NCBI GenBank assembly: GCA_030998225.1
Contig: JAPYXD010000308.1
Span: forward strand, 1,560,001 to 1,624,000
Length of the DNA: 64,000 nt
Reading direction: 5' to 3'
Origin: Diplolepis rosae
Taxonomy: Eukaryota; Arthropoda; Insecta; Hymenoptera; Diplolepididae
Shown here: positions 53,982-64,000 of the stretch, one piece after another
Layout of the letters: each line of letters begins with the position of its first letter
Position numbering within the stretch: the first letter of the stretch is position 1
The notes under the pieces: generated by a model
Told to the model about the DNA's origin: nothing
Database searches by the model: none
The model's input: the letters and a program-made list of their open reading frames with translations, nothing else
Made by a program: the position numbers and the translations under genes

Positions 53982-55552
53982 ATTTGGAATGTGTAAAAGA
54001 CCTTACTACTAATTTTCGATTGCTTCATTTAGCATGATTTCAAAGTTATGCTCAACAGCAACTTGTATCATCATAAATCAAAAGTCTGAAGTTTACATTT
54101 TATACAGCATTATATTCACAATACAGTCTGCAGTTATTAACTATACAATTGAAAAACCACAAACTATGTTTCATTCTAATGTATTTATAAACACATTGCT
54201 TTCAAGGGTTTTACTAAATACAATCAATGCATAGTATAATCGTCTTCTTTGAACAGCGCATTTGTCAAGAAAAAATTATGAGAACTGCTACAACCACTGC
54301 ATTATTTATTGTTTCAAACTGCAAATAGGGCTTGTTGAACATCTTATCTCACTTAGTGAAACTATACATTCTGCTCTCTTAATTGAGCCATCCTTTAAAC
54401 GCGAAAGCGTAATCTTCACTAACTCAAAGTATATGCCTCGCAGAGCAGAATTGTAACTCTCGCTTGTCACAATGTGAGATTTTAAGTACAAAAATAAAAA
54501 TTTTCCTGTCTAAAAGCACATGGATTATTGGGTGAAATTGTAATTTCTACTTGCTATACGACGCAATCTACAATGTGAGCATTATCTTCTGCTAATTACA
54601 AAGCAGAGATTACTGGGTGGGACAGCAATTAGTATCACTCAACAACTCGATTTGTTAATTTTCAAGAGTATTCATTACTGGGTACTTTTTTCAGTATGTT
54701 TTCACTTTCCTATCTTTTTTTCCACAATGCGAACTTATACACACCAACATATAAATCTCTTTTGTACTTCCGTTTCGTTATGAAAGATTGATAATAAAAT
54801 AGTATTTTCCACCCAACTCCTTATTATTGCTACCCGTTGCGGCTTCCGGAGTAATTTGGTATTTTATAACACGTGGATCAATAAGTCCCGGGACTGACAC
54901 ATAGATGGCATTGCAAACAAAAGTTCTGTATGGTTTTTCATGAGTACCAACCTTCAAAATGTAACGGTCTATTCCGTTCATAAAATTGTAAATATTATTT
55001 TCAACATAGATTGGATAAAAGATTACAATTCAGTGTAAAATGAAAAATATTTTATTTCCATCTACTCGATCAAAAGGTTTCGAATTTACCAAAGGTTATT
55101 AATATTGGTCAACAAATACCGTGACCTATCAACATTATTTATAACAGAGGACATTTACAGATTCTGATAACTATCAGCTCGAAATCGTTAAATATAATAT
55201 AAAATTACAATAAGAATAAGAATGTTTCCGTACAACATTAAATTACTCACACACACCCCACCATTCCAATACAAAATCGAAACACTCAAATTATTAACAT
55301 ATTTAATCAACTTACAATAAATAGACTATCGTTAAGAGGCGATCTGATCAGTCTCTCAATTAGAAAAATCCCTCACGCACGATAATGATGATATATTATA
55401 TCTCGATGAATGTTGCCACCAATTTAATCCACCAGACGTATTGGATTATCAGTACTTCGAGTCACCCAATCATAAATATATTCATGTTCATGATGCTGTA
55501 GAGACGCCTTTATGAGCATTAATCAAATCGTCATACCTTGTCATAAAAAAAT
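53982..55552. other. Mostly featureless; small mariner-like relic
   Basis: At about 54866-54925 GTGGATCAATAAGTCCCGGG and the following bases recall the terminal region of another mariner family (from memory). The rest is AT-rich. On the minus strand, 55060-55552 may be part of the LTR or flank of the gypsy element at 60859, interrupted by the hAT insertion. Confidence 0.3.
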
Positions 55553-55560
55553 CCACATAT
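55553..55560. repeat. 8-bp target duplication, left (CCACATAT)
   Basis: Directly before TAGTGATGGGACA at 55561; repeated at 60049-60056. Confidence 0.9.
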
Positions 55561-55835
55561 TAGTGATGGGACATTGATGTCAAAACATCGAAAACATCGA
55601 TGTTTTGCTTTCGAACTTGATTGGTCAATTCCATTAGAGATATTGATTTTTCGTCGGAAACCGGCGGAAAGAACCAATCAAGTTCTGCCGCTCGCCAGCA
55701 AACAGAAGGTGAAATTAGAGTTTTTTTTTATGGATCACGTTTTCCACGATTTCACATTATCGCATTATATACAGGAAATCCTTATCCTGTAGTGGTTTTC
55801 AGTATTCAATTTATGCGAACTGTGACGATTAAGGC

Positions 55836-56485
55836 AGTTGTCGTGCCCAAAATCAGTCTCTGGAAAAAGAAGTTTTTCTATGATTTCAAGACTGGTAAGT
55901 ATATCATCAGCCGTGTCATATGCAAGGAAAGACACTCTTTTTAATAAAAAAAATTCAAAAATTACGAAAAATAATATTTTTTTTAATAGGATATTTCCTT
56001 ATTATCGCTCTTTACCAATTTTTTTAAAATGATTAAAGTTTCTTAAATCATAGCTTATTTTTTCGATGAAAATATTCTCTACAACTTAACCGTTTCCAAT
56101 TTTTGAAAATAAATCAATTATTATCAAATTCAGCAATTTGTTTATAAAAATTTCGTTTTGGAAAATTGTTTTTTAATGATTTCAACCATTAAAGAATTTA
56201 TTTTCAAAAATTGGAAACGGTTAAGTTGTAGAGAATATTTTCATCAAAAAAATAAGCTATGATTTAAGAAACTTCAATCATTTTAAAAAAATTGGTAAAG
56301 AGCGATAATAAGGAAATATCCTATTACAAAAAACATTATTAAAATACTCTTTTTCGTAATTTAAAAAATTTTTTTATTAAAAATAGTGTCTTTCCTTACA
56401 TTCGACACGACTGATGATATAATTACCATTCTTGAAATCATAGAAAAACTTCTTTTTCCAGAGACTGATTTTTGGCACGACAACT
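55836..56485. repeat. Palindrome with about 280-bp arms
   Basis: 55836-56113 is mirrored by 56194-56485. For example GTTGTCGTGCC... pairs with GGCACGACAAC, and GAGATTTTCATC-type AT-rich inner parts also pair. The loop is about 80 bp. Possibly its own foldback element. Confidence 0.85.
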
Positions 56486-57885
56486 ACATTAGGTAAGCTA
56501 ATATATATTTTTATGATATATACACCTGCGGACATTGCGAAAAAAGCCACGTGCGAGAAAAATTTTTTTTAGGTCATATGGAGTTCACAGTTTCCTTATA
56601 TTTTATAAATGACCTTAACTTCTTTACTCGGCGACAAAATGTGTTAATATTATAGGTCATTTGATCTGTATTACTTACGAGACTTAACAAAAATTAGAAT
56701 TAGAATGTTTTTGGCTTCATGGTGGTGTTCCTTTTCTGAATCAAAATGGTAGTGCGGGTAAAAAGAATTTGTGAATTGAATACTTTTTGTGCAAAACTGT
56801 ATTAACCCTGACTTTCAAAAACATAAATTTTTGTAAAAAGCATTCAATTTAGAAGTTTTTTTACCTGCAGTCCCACGTTTATTTAGAAACGAAACACCGC
56901 CAAAAAGCCAAAAACTGTCTTATTCTAATATTTGTTGAGTAGAAAAAAAAAAAATTGAATTTTGAGGTTAGAATCGCTCTCCAAGTTTAATATAATGTAG
57001 TTATAATGTTAATAATAATTGTAGTTAATAATGGTAGGTTAAACTTTTTTATCGACAAAACTATTAGTCCGAGATCCCACTGCAAAGTACCTTCACCGAA
57101 ATGTTAATAGAACAAAACGCGTCGAAACTACTGCATTATATACATCCTAACACGAAATGGCTAGGTTGTCTAAGCATAGCCGGGTCCTTATGTCAATAAT
57201 TATTTATTAAAAATCTTAATTATGGAAGTTAACTACAAATAAGATTAATAAGATAAACATAGTAACAATTAAAAGTTGACGACTAGACAAGCGAAAAATT
57301 GTAGGGTTGTCAACCCCCAGGTGGGTTTAAACATGGGTTGTTTAAACATTTATACAGATTTTTTGGCGTTCAACTTCACCGGCTGTTTAATAGAATAATA
57401 AATACTTCAATCGAAAGCTTATGATCTGCGCTTCGAGAAAATATAGGGTTGTCTCCGTAATTCCGGGTCCAAAGTGAGACAACCCTACGCGAAAACTTTT
57501 CATTTTGCGCGGGCGATAGAATGGAATAGAGCACCACTGCAACTACAAATTCAGATTCGAAAGCGATTTGAATTAGTGAAAATTTTTTCACTATTCAAAT
57601 AGTAGAATTAGTTTTATCACTATTTGAGTTACTGAAATCCACTGTTTGAAATAGTGAAATGGACTTTTTGAATTATGGTAAAATCCACTATTTCAAATTG
57701 TCTATTTTGCTATTTTTAAAACGGCCTAATTTCTTTCAATTCCAATAATGAAATTTCACTATCAAATATTGAAATTCATTATTTAAAAGTAGTACTTGCG
57801 TGTATAGTATTTGACTAGATTCTTTTGAAATTTGATAATAACGTTCCTTTAATGTTGAACATCCCGGGATGTCCCTCTCTCGGAT

Positions 57886-57982
57886 CGTCTCTCTCTTTCG
57901 CTCTCATACCGAGTTTGTAGACTGACGTTGCCACTTACAGAGCGGCCTATGGCTTGTCTCCTCTATCTATATTATCTCTATG
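57886..57982 (-). mobile_element. Truncated second copy of the 233-bp MITE
   Basis: Reverse complement of about the first 95 bp of 37965-38197, ending CTCCTCTATC...ATCTCTATG at 57982. The other half and the duplication are missing. Confidence 0.82.
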
Positions 57983-58690
57983 GTTTGTCCATAAATGGCT
58001 TCCCGGGGTCAAACTTTGAAGATTTTGGTTTCGTTCCGCAAACGTAAATTTTAATTTATATTTTTTTAACTGTAGTATAATGTGACTTCAATCAAAAACC
58101 GAAGTCAATTTTTGCGCCTCTCTGTAAGTTTTCGAGATAATTTTTACGAGTTGGTCCATAAATTGCTTCCCGGGGTCAAACTTTTAAAATTTTGGTTTCG
58201 TTTCGTAAAAATAAATTTTAATTTATATTTTTTTAAATGTAGCACAATGTGACTGCAATCAAAAACTGAAGTCAATTTTTGCGCCTCTCTGTAAGTTTTC
58301 GAGATAATTTTTACGAATTTGTCCATAAATGGCTTCCCGGGGTCAAACTTTTTAAATTTTGGTTTCGTTCCGCAAACATAAATTTTAATTTATATTTATT
58401 TAAATGTAGTACAATGTGACTGCAATCAAAAACTGAAGTCAATTTTTACGCCTCTGCAAGTTTTCGAGATAATATGACGAGTTTGTCCATAAATGGCTTC
58501 CCGGGGTCAAACTTTTTAAATTTTGGTTTCGTTCCGCAAACGTAAATTTTAATTTATATTTATTTAAATGTAGCACAATGTGACTGCAATCAAAAACTGA
58601 AGTCAATTTTTACGCCTCTCTGCAAGTTTTCGAGATAATATGAGGAGTTTGTACATAAATGGCTTCCCGGGGTCAAACTTTAAAAATTTA
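57983..58690. repeat. Five tandem units of about 167 bp
   Basis: Units start TTTGTCCATAAATGGCTTCC near 57983, 58151, 58318, 58483 and 58649. Each carries CGGGGTCAAACTTT, AATTTATATTT, CAATGTGACTGCAATC and CGCCTCTCTG. Spacing 165-169 bp. The last is partial. Confidence 0.88.
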
Positions 58691-60048
58691 TTTTTCGCAG
58701 TAAAACATTTTTTTTGGTCAAAAGTCACTATTCTATAAATTTTTGACTGTCTTGTTGATCATACGACGAAAAAAGAATAAAAAAAAAAGAAATTCGTCAC
58801 ACGAGACGTCACAAACTTCAGCTCAATATGAAAGGTCTCTGAAATTCTAGGTTAGAGACCATACAACTTTCCTCTTTTTCTCTCTTTAGTAATTGCCTAT
58901 GACAATTCGCAACTTTGACGATTGATTACTCAAAAATGGGACAATCAAAAATTCTAATATAATGCTCCCGGGATGTTCGACATTAAAGGAACGTTATTAT
59001 AAAATTTCAATGGAATCTAGTCAAATACTATACACGCAAGTACTACTTTTAAATAATGAATTTCAATATTTAATAGTGAAATTTAATTATTGGAATTGAA
59101 AGAAAATAGGTCATTTTAAAAATAGCAAAATAGACCATTTGAAATAGTGGATTTTAGTAATTAGAATAGTGGGTTTTACTAATTCAAAAAGTCCATTTCA
59201 CTATTTCAAACAGTGGATTTCAGTAATTCAAATAGTGATAAAACTAATTCTATACTATTTCAATAGTGAAATAATTTTCACCAATTCAAATGGTGAAATT
59301 TTCACCATTACAGATTTGAGTACAAGGGGGGAAGAACAAGGCACGTTAATCCTGGTTTTCGAATCTCAACTTGTAGTTGCAGTGGTGCTCTATTCCATTC
59401 TATCGCCCGCGCAAAATGAAAAGTTTTCGCGTAGGGTTGTCTCACTTTGGACCCGGAATTACGGAGACAACCCTATATTTTCTCGAAGCGCAGATCATAA
59501 GCTTTCGATTGAAGTATTTATTATTCTATTAAACAGCCGGTGAAGTTGAACGCCAAAAAATCTGTATAAATGTTTAAATAACCCATGTTTAGACCCACCT
59601 GGGGGTTGACAACCTTACAATTTTTCGCTTGTCTAGTCGTCAACTTTCAATTGTTACTATGTTTATCTTATTAATCTTATTTGTAGTTAACTTCCATAAT
59701 TAGGATTTTCAATAAATAATTATTGACATAAGGACCCGGCTATGCTTAGACAACCTAGCCATTTCGTGTTAGGACGTATATAATGCACTAGTTTCGACGC
59801 GTTTTGTTCTATTAACATTTCGGTGAAGGTACTTTGCAGTGGGATCTCGGACTATATACAAATAAAATAAAACCAGCTTTTTATTATAACCTCTAATTAC
59901 ATTATAACACTTGCGCAGGCGCGATATTTTATATAACGATAATCGATATTTTCTTACAATATCGATGTTTATTTTTTACACCGATGTTATCTTTTCGATA
60001 TATCGATGCTTGAAAACATCGATGTTTTCATTCGATGTCCCATCACTA

Positions 60049-60056
60049 CCACATAT
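60049..60056. repeat. 8-bp target duplication, right (CCACATAT)
   Basis: Directly after the terminus ending CATCACTA at 60048. Confidence 0.9.
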
Positions 60057-60113
60057 AAATTTTCAATATATGATTAAATGGGTGCGTTTCTCCTTTCTCT
60101 TCACCTTGTGCCT

Positions 60114-60144
<31 letters not shown>

Positions 60145-60858
60145 GATGCCATATGTGAGTGAGAGAATTGTTCTCCTCGTAATATGGTGAATTTAAGGAT
60201 CAGAAGAGATACCATTTATATAATTTTGCGACTATAAAAGATAAAATATATCGTCGAAAGTCGATAGCTTATCAGACCTTCTCAATCTAATAAAATTTTA
60301 ATACTTTTCTCTCCTCAGGCCATAACGTCACTACTCTCTCTCATCGCTAACCGACGTCATCAATCACGTGAACGTTTACAAACTCTGACGGACTTCCTCA
60401 CACAATGATTTGATAAACTTTATCCTTACAATGTTCCCCATTTAAAATGTGTGAACATTAAGTATACATTTTAAATCAGTTTACTATTATCACCATTTAG
60501 ATTTATATAATACAATATTACAATAGATCACCAGAATGGTGAATTGTCACAACTATTTAATACTTAAGACGAATTTTTCACAACTACACTAAATTCACAT
60601 TCATTTGATACAGATTATGACCAAAATGGTGAATTGTCACAATGATATAATACTTAAAATGAATTTTTGCAACGGTGCTAAATTTACATTTATATTTGTC
60701 ATGCATGTGCAAGATTCTAACATTGCAAGTCAGATCAGACAATCGAGTTATATACAACACGAGCAGCAGAGCGTCTAGCCCGCATTCTAACGACTATGAT
60801 ACTTCCGTAAGCTACAACGATTATAAATTCCTATACGTTCAGAATCATCCCTATGTCT
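60057..60858 (-). other. Probable 3' LTR and 3' UTR of the gypsy element to the right
   Basis: On the minus strand AAATGGGGAACAT then TGTAAGGATAAAG near 60432 looks like a polypurine tract and LTR start, so the LTR may run left and be split by the hAT at 55561-60048. A TA microsatellite is at about 60114-60140. Two 88-bp direct repeats start at 60531 and 60620 with AATGGTGAATTGTCACAA. Confidence 0.45.
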
Positions 60859-61773
60859 CTATTCGAAAGCATTCTGGCCATACATTTTAGCTATTTTATA
60901 CGGTCCGAAAAACAGATGAATGAATTTTTCAGTTGCTTTATTACACTTGTCTGATTGTTTTGGTACTCTTAATAAAACTAAATCGCCTATTACAAAATCA
61001 ATCCCAGAAGGATTCTTTTGAGAACATCTCCGTCTCTCAAAATTACCCAACAATTTTTCTTTTGCTAATCTTATCTTTGCGTCATGTGTGTACTCAGTCA
61101 AGTTCGGAAAGGAAACCAATTCCCGAATTTGGTCATATGGCTTGACTCCAAAATGCAACTCATGGGGCGTGAACCCAGTACTGCTATGAGTAGTAATGTT
61201 CATAAAATATTCAATTTCTGGTAAATCTTTTGCCCAACTAGTATGGGCATCCGAACAAAGAGTGCAGAAAAGACGGCCCAACTCCCTCGTTACTTGTTCT
61301 GTGGGATTACTCTGGGGCTGCCTGATAGAACAGTACACAAGTCGTATACCCACTTTCCTCAAGGCTTCACCCCAGACCAGCGACTTAAACTGCGTTCCAT
61401 TATCAGTCAACAATCTCCTCGATTTGCCCATTTCAGGAACATATTTATGGAACAATACTCTGAGTGCCGTCCTCGTTGTTTCTTTCTTAATCACGTAAAG
61501 TTTTACATATTTTGAGTAAGCATCAAGCACTACGAAGATGTATTCTACCCCGCCTACCGACCGTGGCAAGCAACCATAAAAATCAGCCGTGACTAAATCA
61601 CATGTCATTGTTTCTACGTGATGTTTCTCGTATATTAATTGGGAACGTCTCAAGCAACCCGTGAATGATAAGAGTTTTCTTTTCACTTTCCTCGAATTAA
61701 CCAGACGGATTCCTACTAAAAAAGTCCGCAATGATGTTTTCACGACCCGTACAGTATCTAATCTCAAAGTCAA
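60859..61773 (-). pseudogene. pol: Ty3/gypsy integrase, decayed element 3
   Basis: 304 residues. Catalytic blocks are VTADFYGCLP (first Asp), LLTDNGTQFKS (second) and SNPTEQVTRELG (third, Glu), then HSSTGFTPHELHFG and a C-terminal KFIHLFFGPYKI, a GPY/F-type module. The core looks intact, but the N-terminal zinc domain is cramped and a frameshift near 61700 separates it from RNase H. Confidence 0.82.
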
Positions 61774-62362
61774 ATTGTTGTAAGATCATGCTCCATTGAA
61801 TTAAACGAGAGCTGTGAAAACCTGATGTTTTCAAGAATTTCAATGCCTGATGAGCGGTGATAATCTCGAATTTACTACCCAACAGGTAAGTGCGACATTT
61901 CAAAACTGAGTAGACTATTGATAAAAGTTCAAGTTCGGTAGTAGAGTAATGAGATTCTGCTATACTGAGACATCTACTAACCAAAGTGATAACATATTGA
62001 TTCCCCTTATCATCTACCTGAAAGAGCACACCACTAATTCCTTTGCTAGAAGCATCTTTCTGTAATTTAAATGGAATATTGGGGATATAATGCTTCAACA
62101 TGATGCAGTCAGCGAGATTATTTTTTAATTCTCGAAAGGCTTTTTTATGAATCGCAGTCCAAGTCCACCGATTTGATTCCTTGAGGATAACTCTAAAAGG
62201 ATCCAAATAGCTTGAATAACGAGCAACAAATTGCCGGTAGTAATCACATCTGCCTAAAAATCTTTGCAATTGAGTACGATTTTCGGGTTCAGAAAAATCT
62301 CGTATGATTTCTAATTTATCGGGATCCAGCTGAATTCCATCGAGAGACAACCTGAAGCCCAA
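61697..62362 (-). pseudogene. pol: Ty3/gypsy RT-RNase H connection and RNase H, element 3
   Basis: FLGRCDYYRQFVARYS, KLQKDASSKGISGVL (RNase H; the usual TDAS reads KDAS), YSTTELELLSIVY, and FEIRYCTGRENIIADFFSR. It follows the RT in the same frame after a stop at about 62372-62374. Confidence 0.82.
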
Positions 62363-62371
62363 ATATTTTAC

Positions 62372-62916
62372 TTACTCTCGACAAAACAAGGACTTGTCTA
62401 ACCGCAGTGTGAAGTTTCGACTCTGCAATATATCAAAAACTGAAACCAAATCTTTTAGATGGTCATCAAAAGTTCCTGCGGTTGTGATAAGTAGATTATT
62501 CACATATGCCGTCAAATACGCATCACATTGACTTCCAAACGCAAAGTTTAAGGCTCTAATAAACCCTGATCCAGCCGTTTTTAGTCCAAAGGGTATGCGG
62601 CAGAAATGATACACTCTGTAATTGCGCACGAAAGCAGTATACTGACGAGAGTCTTTATGCAAAGGTATGGCAAATACCCATTTGCTAAATCCGACGTCGA
62701 AATATACTTAATGCCATGAAATTTTTGCAAAATTTCACTTATACGAGGTGGAGCTTCATTCTCAGATTCTATAATATTATTAATGAACCGCGCGTCCAGA
62801 CATATTCGTATGTTTCCATCACTTCTTTGTACAATGCGTAAAGGATTACAATACGAACTCGTAGATCTCTCAATTATCCTTGCCTTGAGCATTCTTTCAA
62901 TTTCCAGTTCAATCAC
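62372..62916 (-). pseudogene. pol: Ty3/gypsy reverse transcriptase, element 3, catalytic residues changed
   Basis: Two frames joined by a shift near 62650. The first has IERSTSSYCNPLRIVQRSDG, CLDARFINN and STSDLANGY. The second has HKDSRQYTAFV, RIPFGLKTAGSGF and AYVNNLLIT at 62489-62512. The catalytic YVDD reads YVNN, both Asp replaced by Asn, which would abolish polymerase activity. Confidence 0.85.
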
Positions 62917-63977
62917 GATACTTTAATGGAACTGGATATGTTTTATGAACGAATGTTTTATGGGGCTTTATTTTTAATGAATATTCATAATTTCCGGCGC
63001 TAATATCCTTATAAGAAAATAATTTTTTAAACTTGTAAAAAGTGTCTACGAATGCACGACGCTCTCGAGAACCACAGGTCGTAAGGGATTCCGCGACAGA
63101 TCGAACATCGTTCAAGAACGCGTCATCATCTGACTCACTATAAATATTATTAGAGTACATAAAATCGAATTGTGTCTTTTCCTGTTCATTTAATTCGCTT
63201 TCTACAATAATCATATCATTTAATTGTATATTCCGCTGACTGTTACCTGTCGATAAATTCAACCTTACATCAAGCCTGTTTTGCTTATTTTCAAATTTCA
63301 AGTCATCATTAATGGCCTGGTCTATCATTTGACAATATTGATTAGGGATTCCCAATTGTAAGTCATTCGAATGAAACAGATTTTGAAACACGTCAATTTA
63401 ATTTACATGTAAATTGTCAAAAAAATCATTTTTATTTTCAAATACAATGTTATTTTCATCATTTTTAATAGGATCTTAATCATTTTTTTTTATTTAAATA
63501 ATCAACTTCTCTTTTATCGGAGATTTCATTATTTACTTGTTTCATTAATGGAAATTCATCATGGCATAAAACAATTTCATTTTTAGCACGCGAATCAACA
63601 GAAAACTTTCGGTTTGGGTGTAAGTTTCTTTACAAAATGATTTTCGAAAAATTAAATTACAATGTTTCCCCTCCAAAGATTCAAAATTAGTAATTAGATC
63701 GACCGTACAGCGATAATACCGCAGGAACACAGTAACCATCAAGTGTAACTGTGTGATGTTTATAATACAGCATGACTTTATTATTCAACAGCCACTCATT
63801 ACCCAAAATTACCTGACTAGTCAAACCGGACATAACAAGAAATGGTGTAGATCGAGAATAATCCCCAATTTTAACTCCCATCAAAACTTGTTTTTTTATC
63901 CAAGTCACTTTTTTACCTATAGCCGTTAACAACAGTACATTTTTTACTGGAAATTCCGGAATTTTTTTATGCTGCAA
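62909..63977 (-). pseudogene. pol: Ty3/gypsy protease C-terminus and linker, element 3, continuing off the window
   Basis: A frame at 63687-63977 ends a protease (TSQVILGNEWLLNNKV), whose active-site Asp would lie beyond 64000. Frames at 63545-63742 and 62909-63391 form the linker to RT (CGSRERRAFVDTFYKFKKLF, SYKDISAGNYEYSLKIKPH). Several frame changes. The 5' part of the element is outside the window. Confidence 0.7.
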
Positions 63978-64000
63978 TAAATAAGTATAAAATACTTCAG

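Larger units (their letters stand above)
57066..59853. mobile_element. Foldback element with 0.8-0.9-kb inverted arms
   Basis: Arm 57066-57870 begins AGTCCGAGATCCCACTGC and is mirrored by 58966-59853, which ends with its inverse. The arms are well matched over most of their length, including GGGTTGTC and AATAGTGAAAT-type repeated words. Apparent frames in the arms (57376-57591 minus and 59169-59543 plus) are the same sequence in the two arms and not genes I can support. The core holds a MITE piece and a five-unit tandem repeat. Flanking duplication not clear. Confidence 0.8.
55561..60048. mobile_element. 4.5-kb hAT-type element without transposase, with nested palindromes
   Basis: Inverted ends TAGTGATGGGACAT and ATGTCCCATCACTA (the right end runs GATGTCCCATCACTA), followed inward by AAAACATCGATGTTTT on both sides, and an exact 8-bp duplication CCACATAT. 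These are hAT features. I see no transposase domain in any frame. The interior is a palindrome at 55836-56485 and a larger foldback at 57066-59853. A long non-autonomous hAT that has itself taken insertions is the simplest reading. Confidence 0.88.

Noticed and set aside
54778..54981. 67-codon minus-strand frame
   Set aside because: It covers a mariner-like terminal relic rather than a gene.
57376..57591. Frame also found in the inverted arm at 59169-59543
   Set aside because: Duplicate reading caused by the inverted repeat; no domain, and the two arms differ in their N-terminal parts.

Overview
This window is a eukaryotic, almost certainly insect, AT-rich intergenic or heterochromatic stretch made nearly entirely of transposable elements. 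I found no convincing single-copy host gene and no tRNA, rRNA or CRISPR array. The insect assignment rests on the mix of families: an env-bearing Ty3/gypsy (errantivirus-type) element, a BEL/Pao element, R1-clade non-LTR elements, a Penelope-like element, irritans-type mariner and hAT elements. The order of insect cannot be set from this sequence.

Layout. 1-2442: decayed Penelope-like element (RT plus GIY-YIG). 2737-11116: complete LTR retrovirus-like element on the minus strand (267-bp LTRs, CATG target duplication, gag, pol, env) with near-identical LTRs and only two visible pol lesions. 11498-14702: a second gypsy-type pol with a long open frame, cut at its 5' end by a BEL/Pao element (14703-20744) whose integrase is open and whose gag and RT/RNase H parts are broken. 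Termini at 2629 and 21909 suggest that an older TA-flanked DNA element hosts this 19-kb pile. 23948-27927: R1-clade non-LTR copy; a second, differently deleted copy lies at 44736-48465. 30678-34660: fragments of a gypsy gag, a mariner transposase, a possible viral glycoprotein and a gypsy pol. 36085-43700: mostly non-coding inverted-repeat elements. 49550-54985: gypsy integrase scrap, Tc1/mariner-type transposase, and a mariner with both ends. 55561-60048: a 4.5-kb hAT-type element without transposase, full of nested palindromes. 60859-64000: decayed gypsy pol running off the right edge.

How the parts relate. The elements do not form a host pathway; they are layers of insertion. Several insertions can be called from exact target-site duplications read in the sequence: CATG around the env-bearing element, ATATTTTT around the hAT at 37766-39682, AACGTGAG around a 233-bp MITE nested in that hAT, CCACATAT around the hAT at 55561-60048, TA around the mariner at 53442-53979, and TTAA around two MITEs.

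The points most worth a second look are the young env-bearing element with an open env, the two hAT-type foldback elements with perfect 8-bp duplications, and two hammerhead-like RNA cores that share an architecture but have different, self-complementary stems. I did not find evidence for a wholly new coding system.
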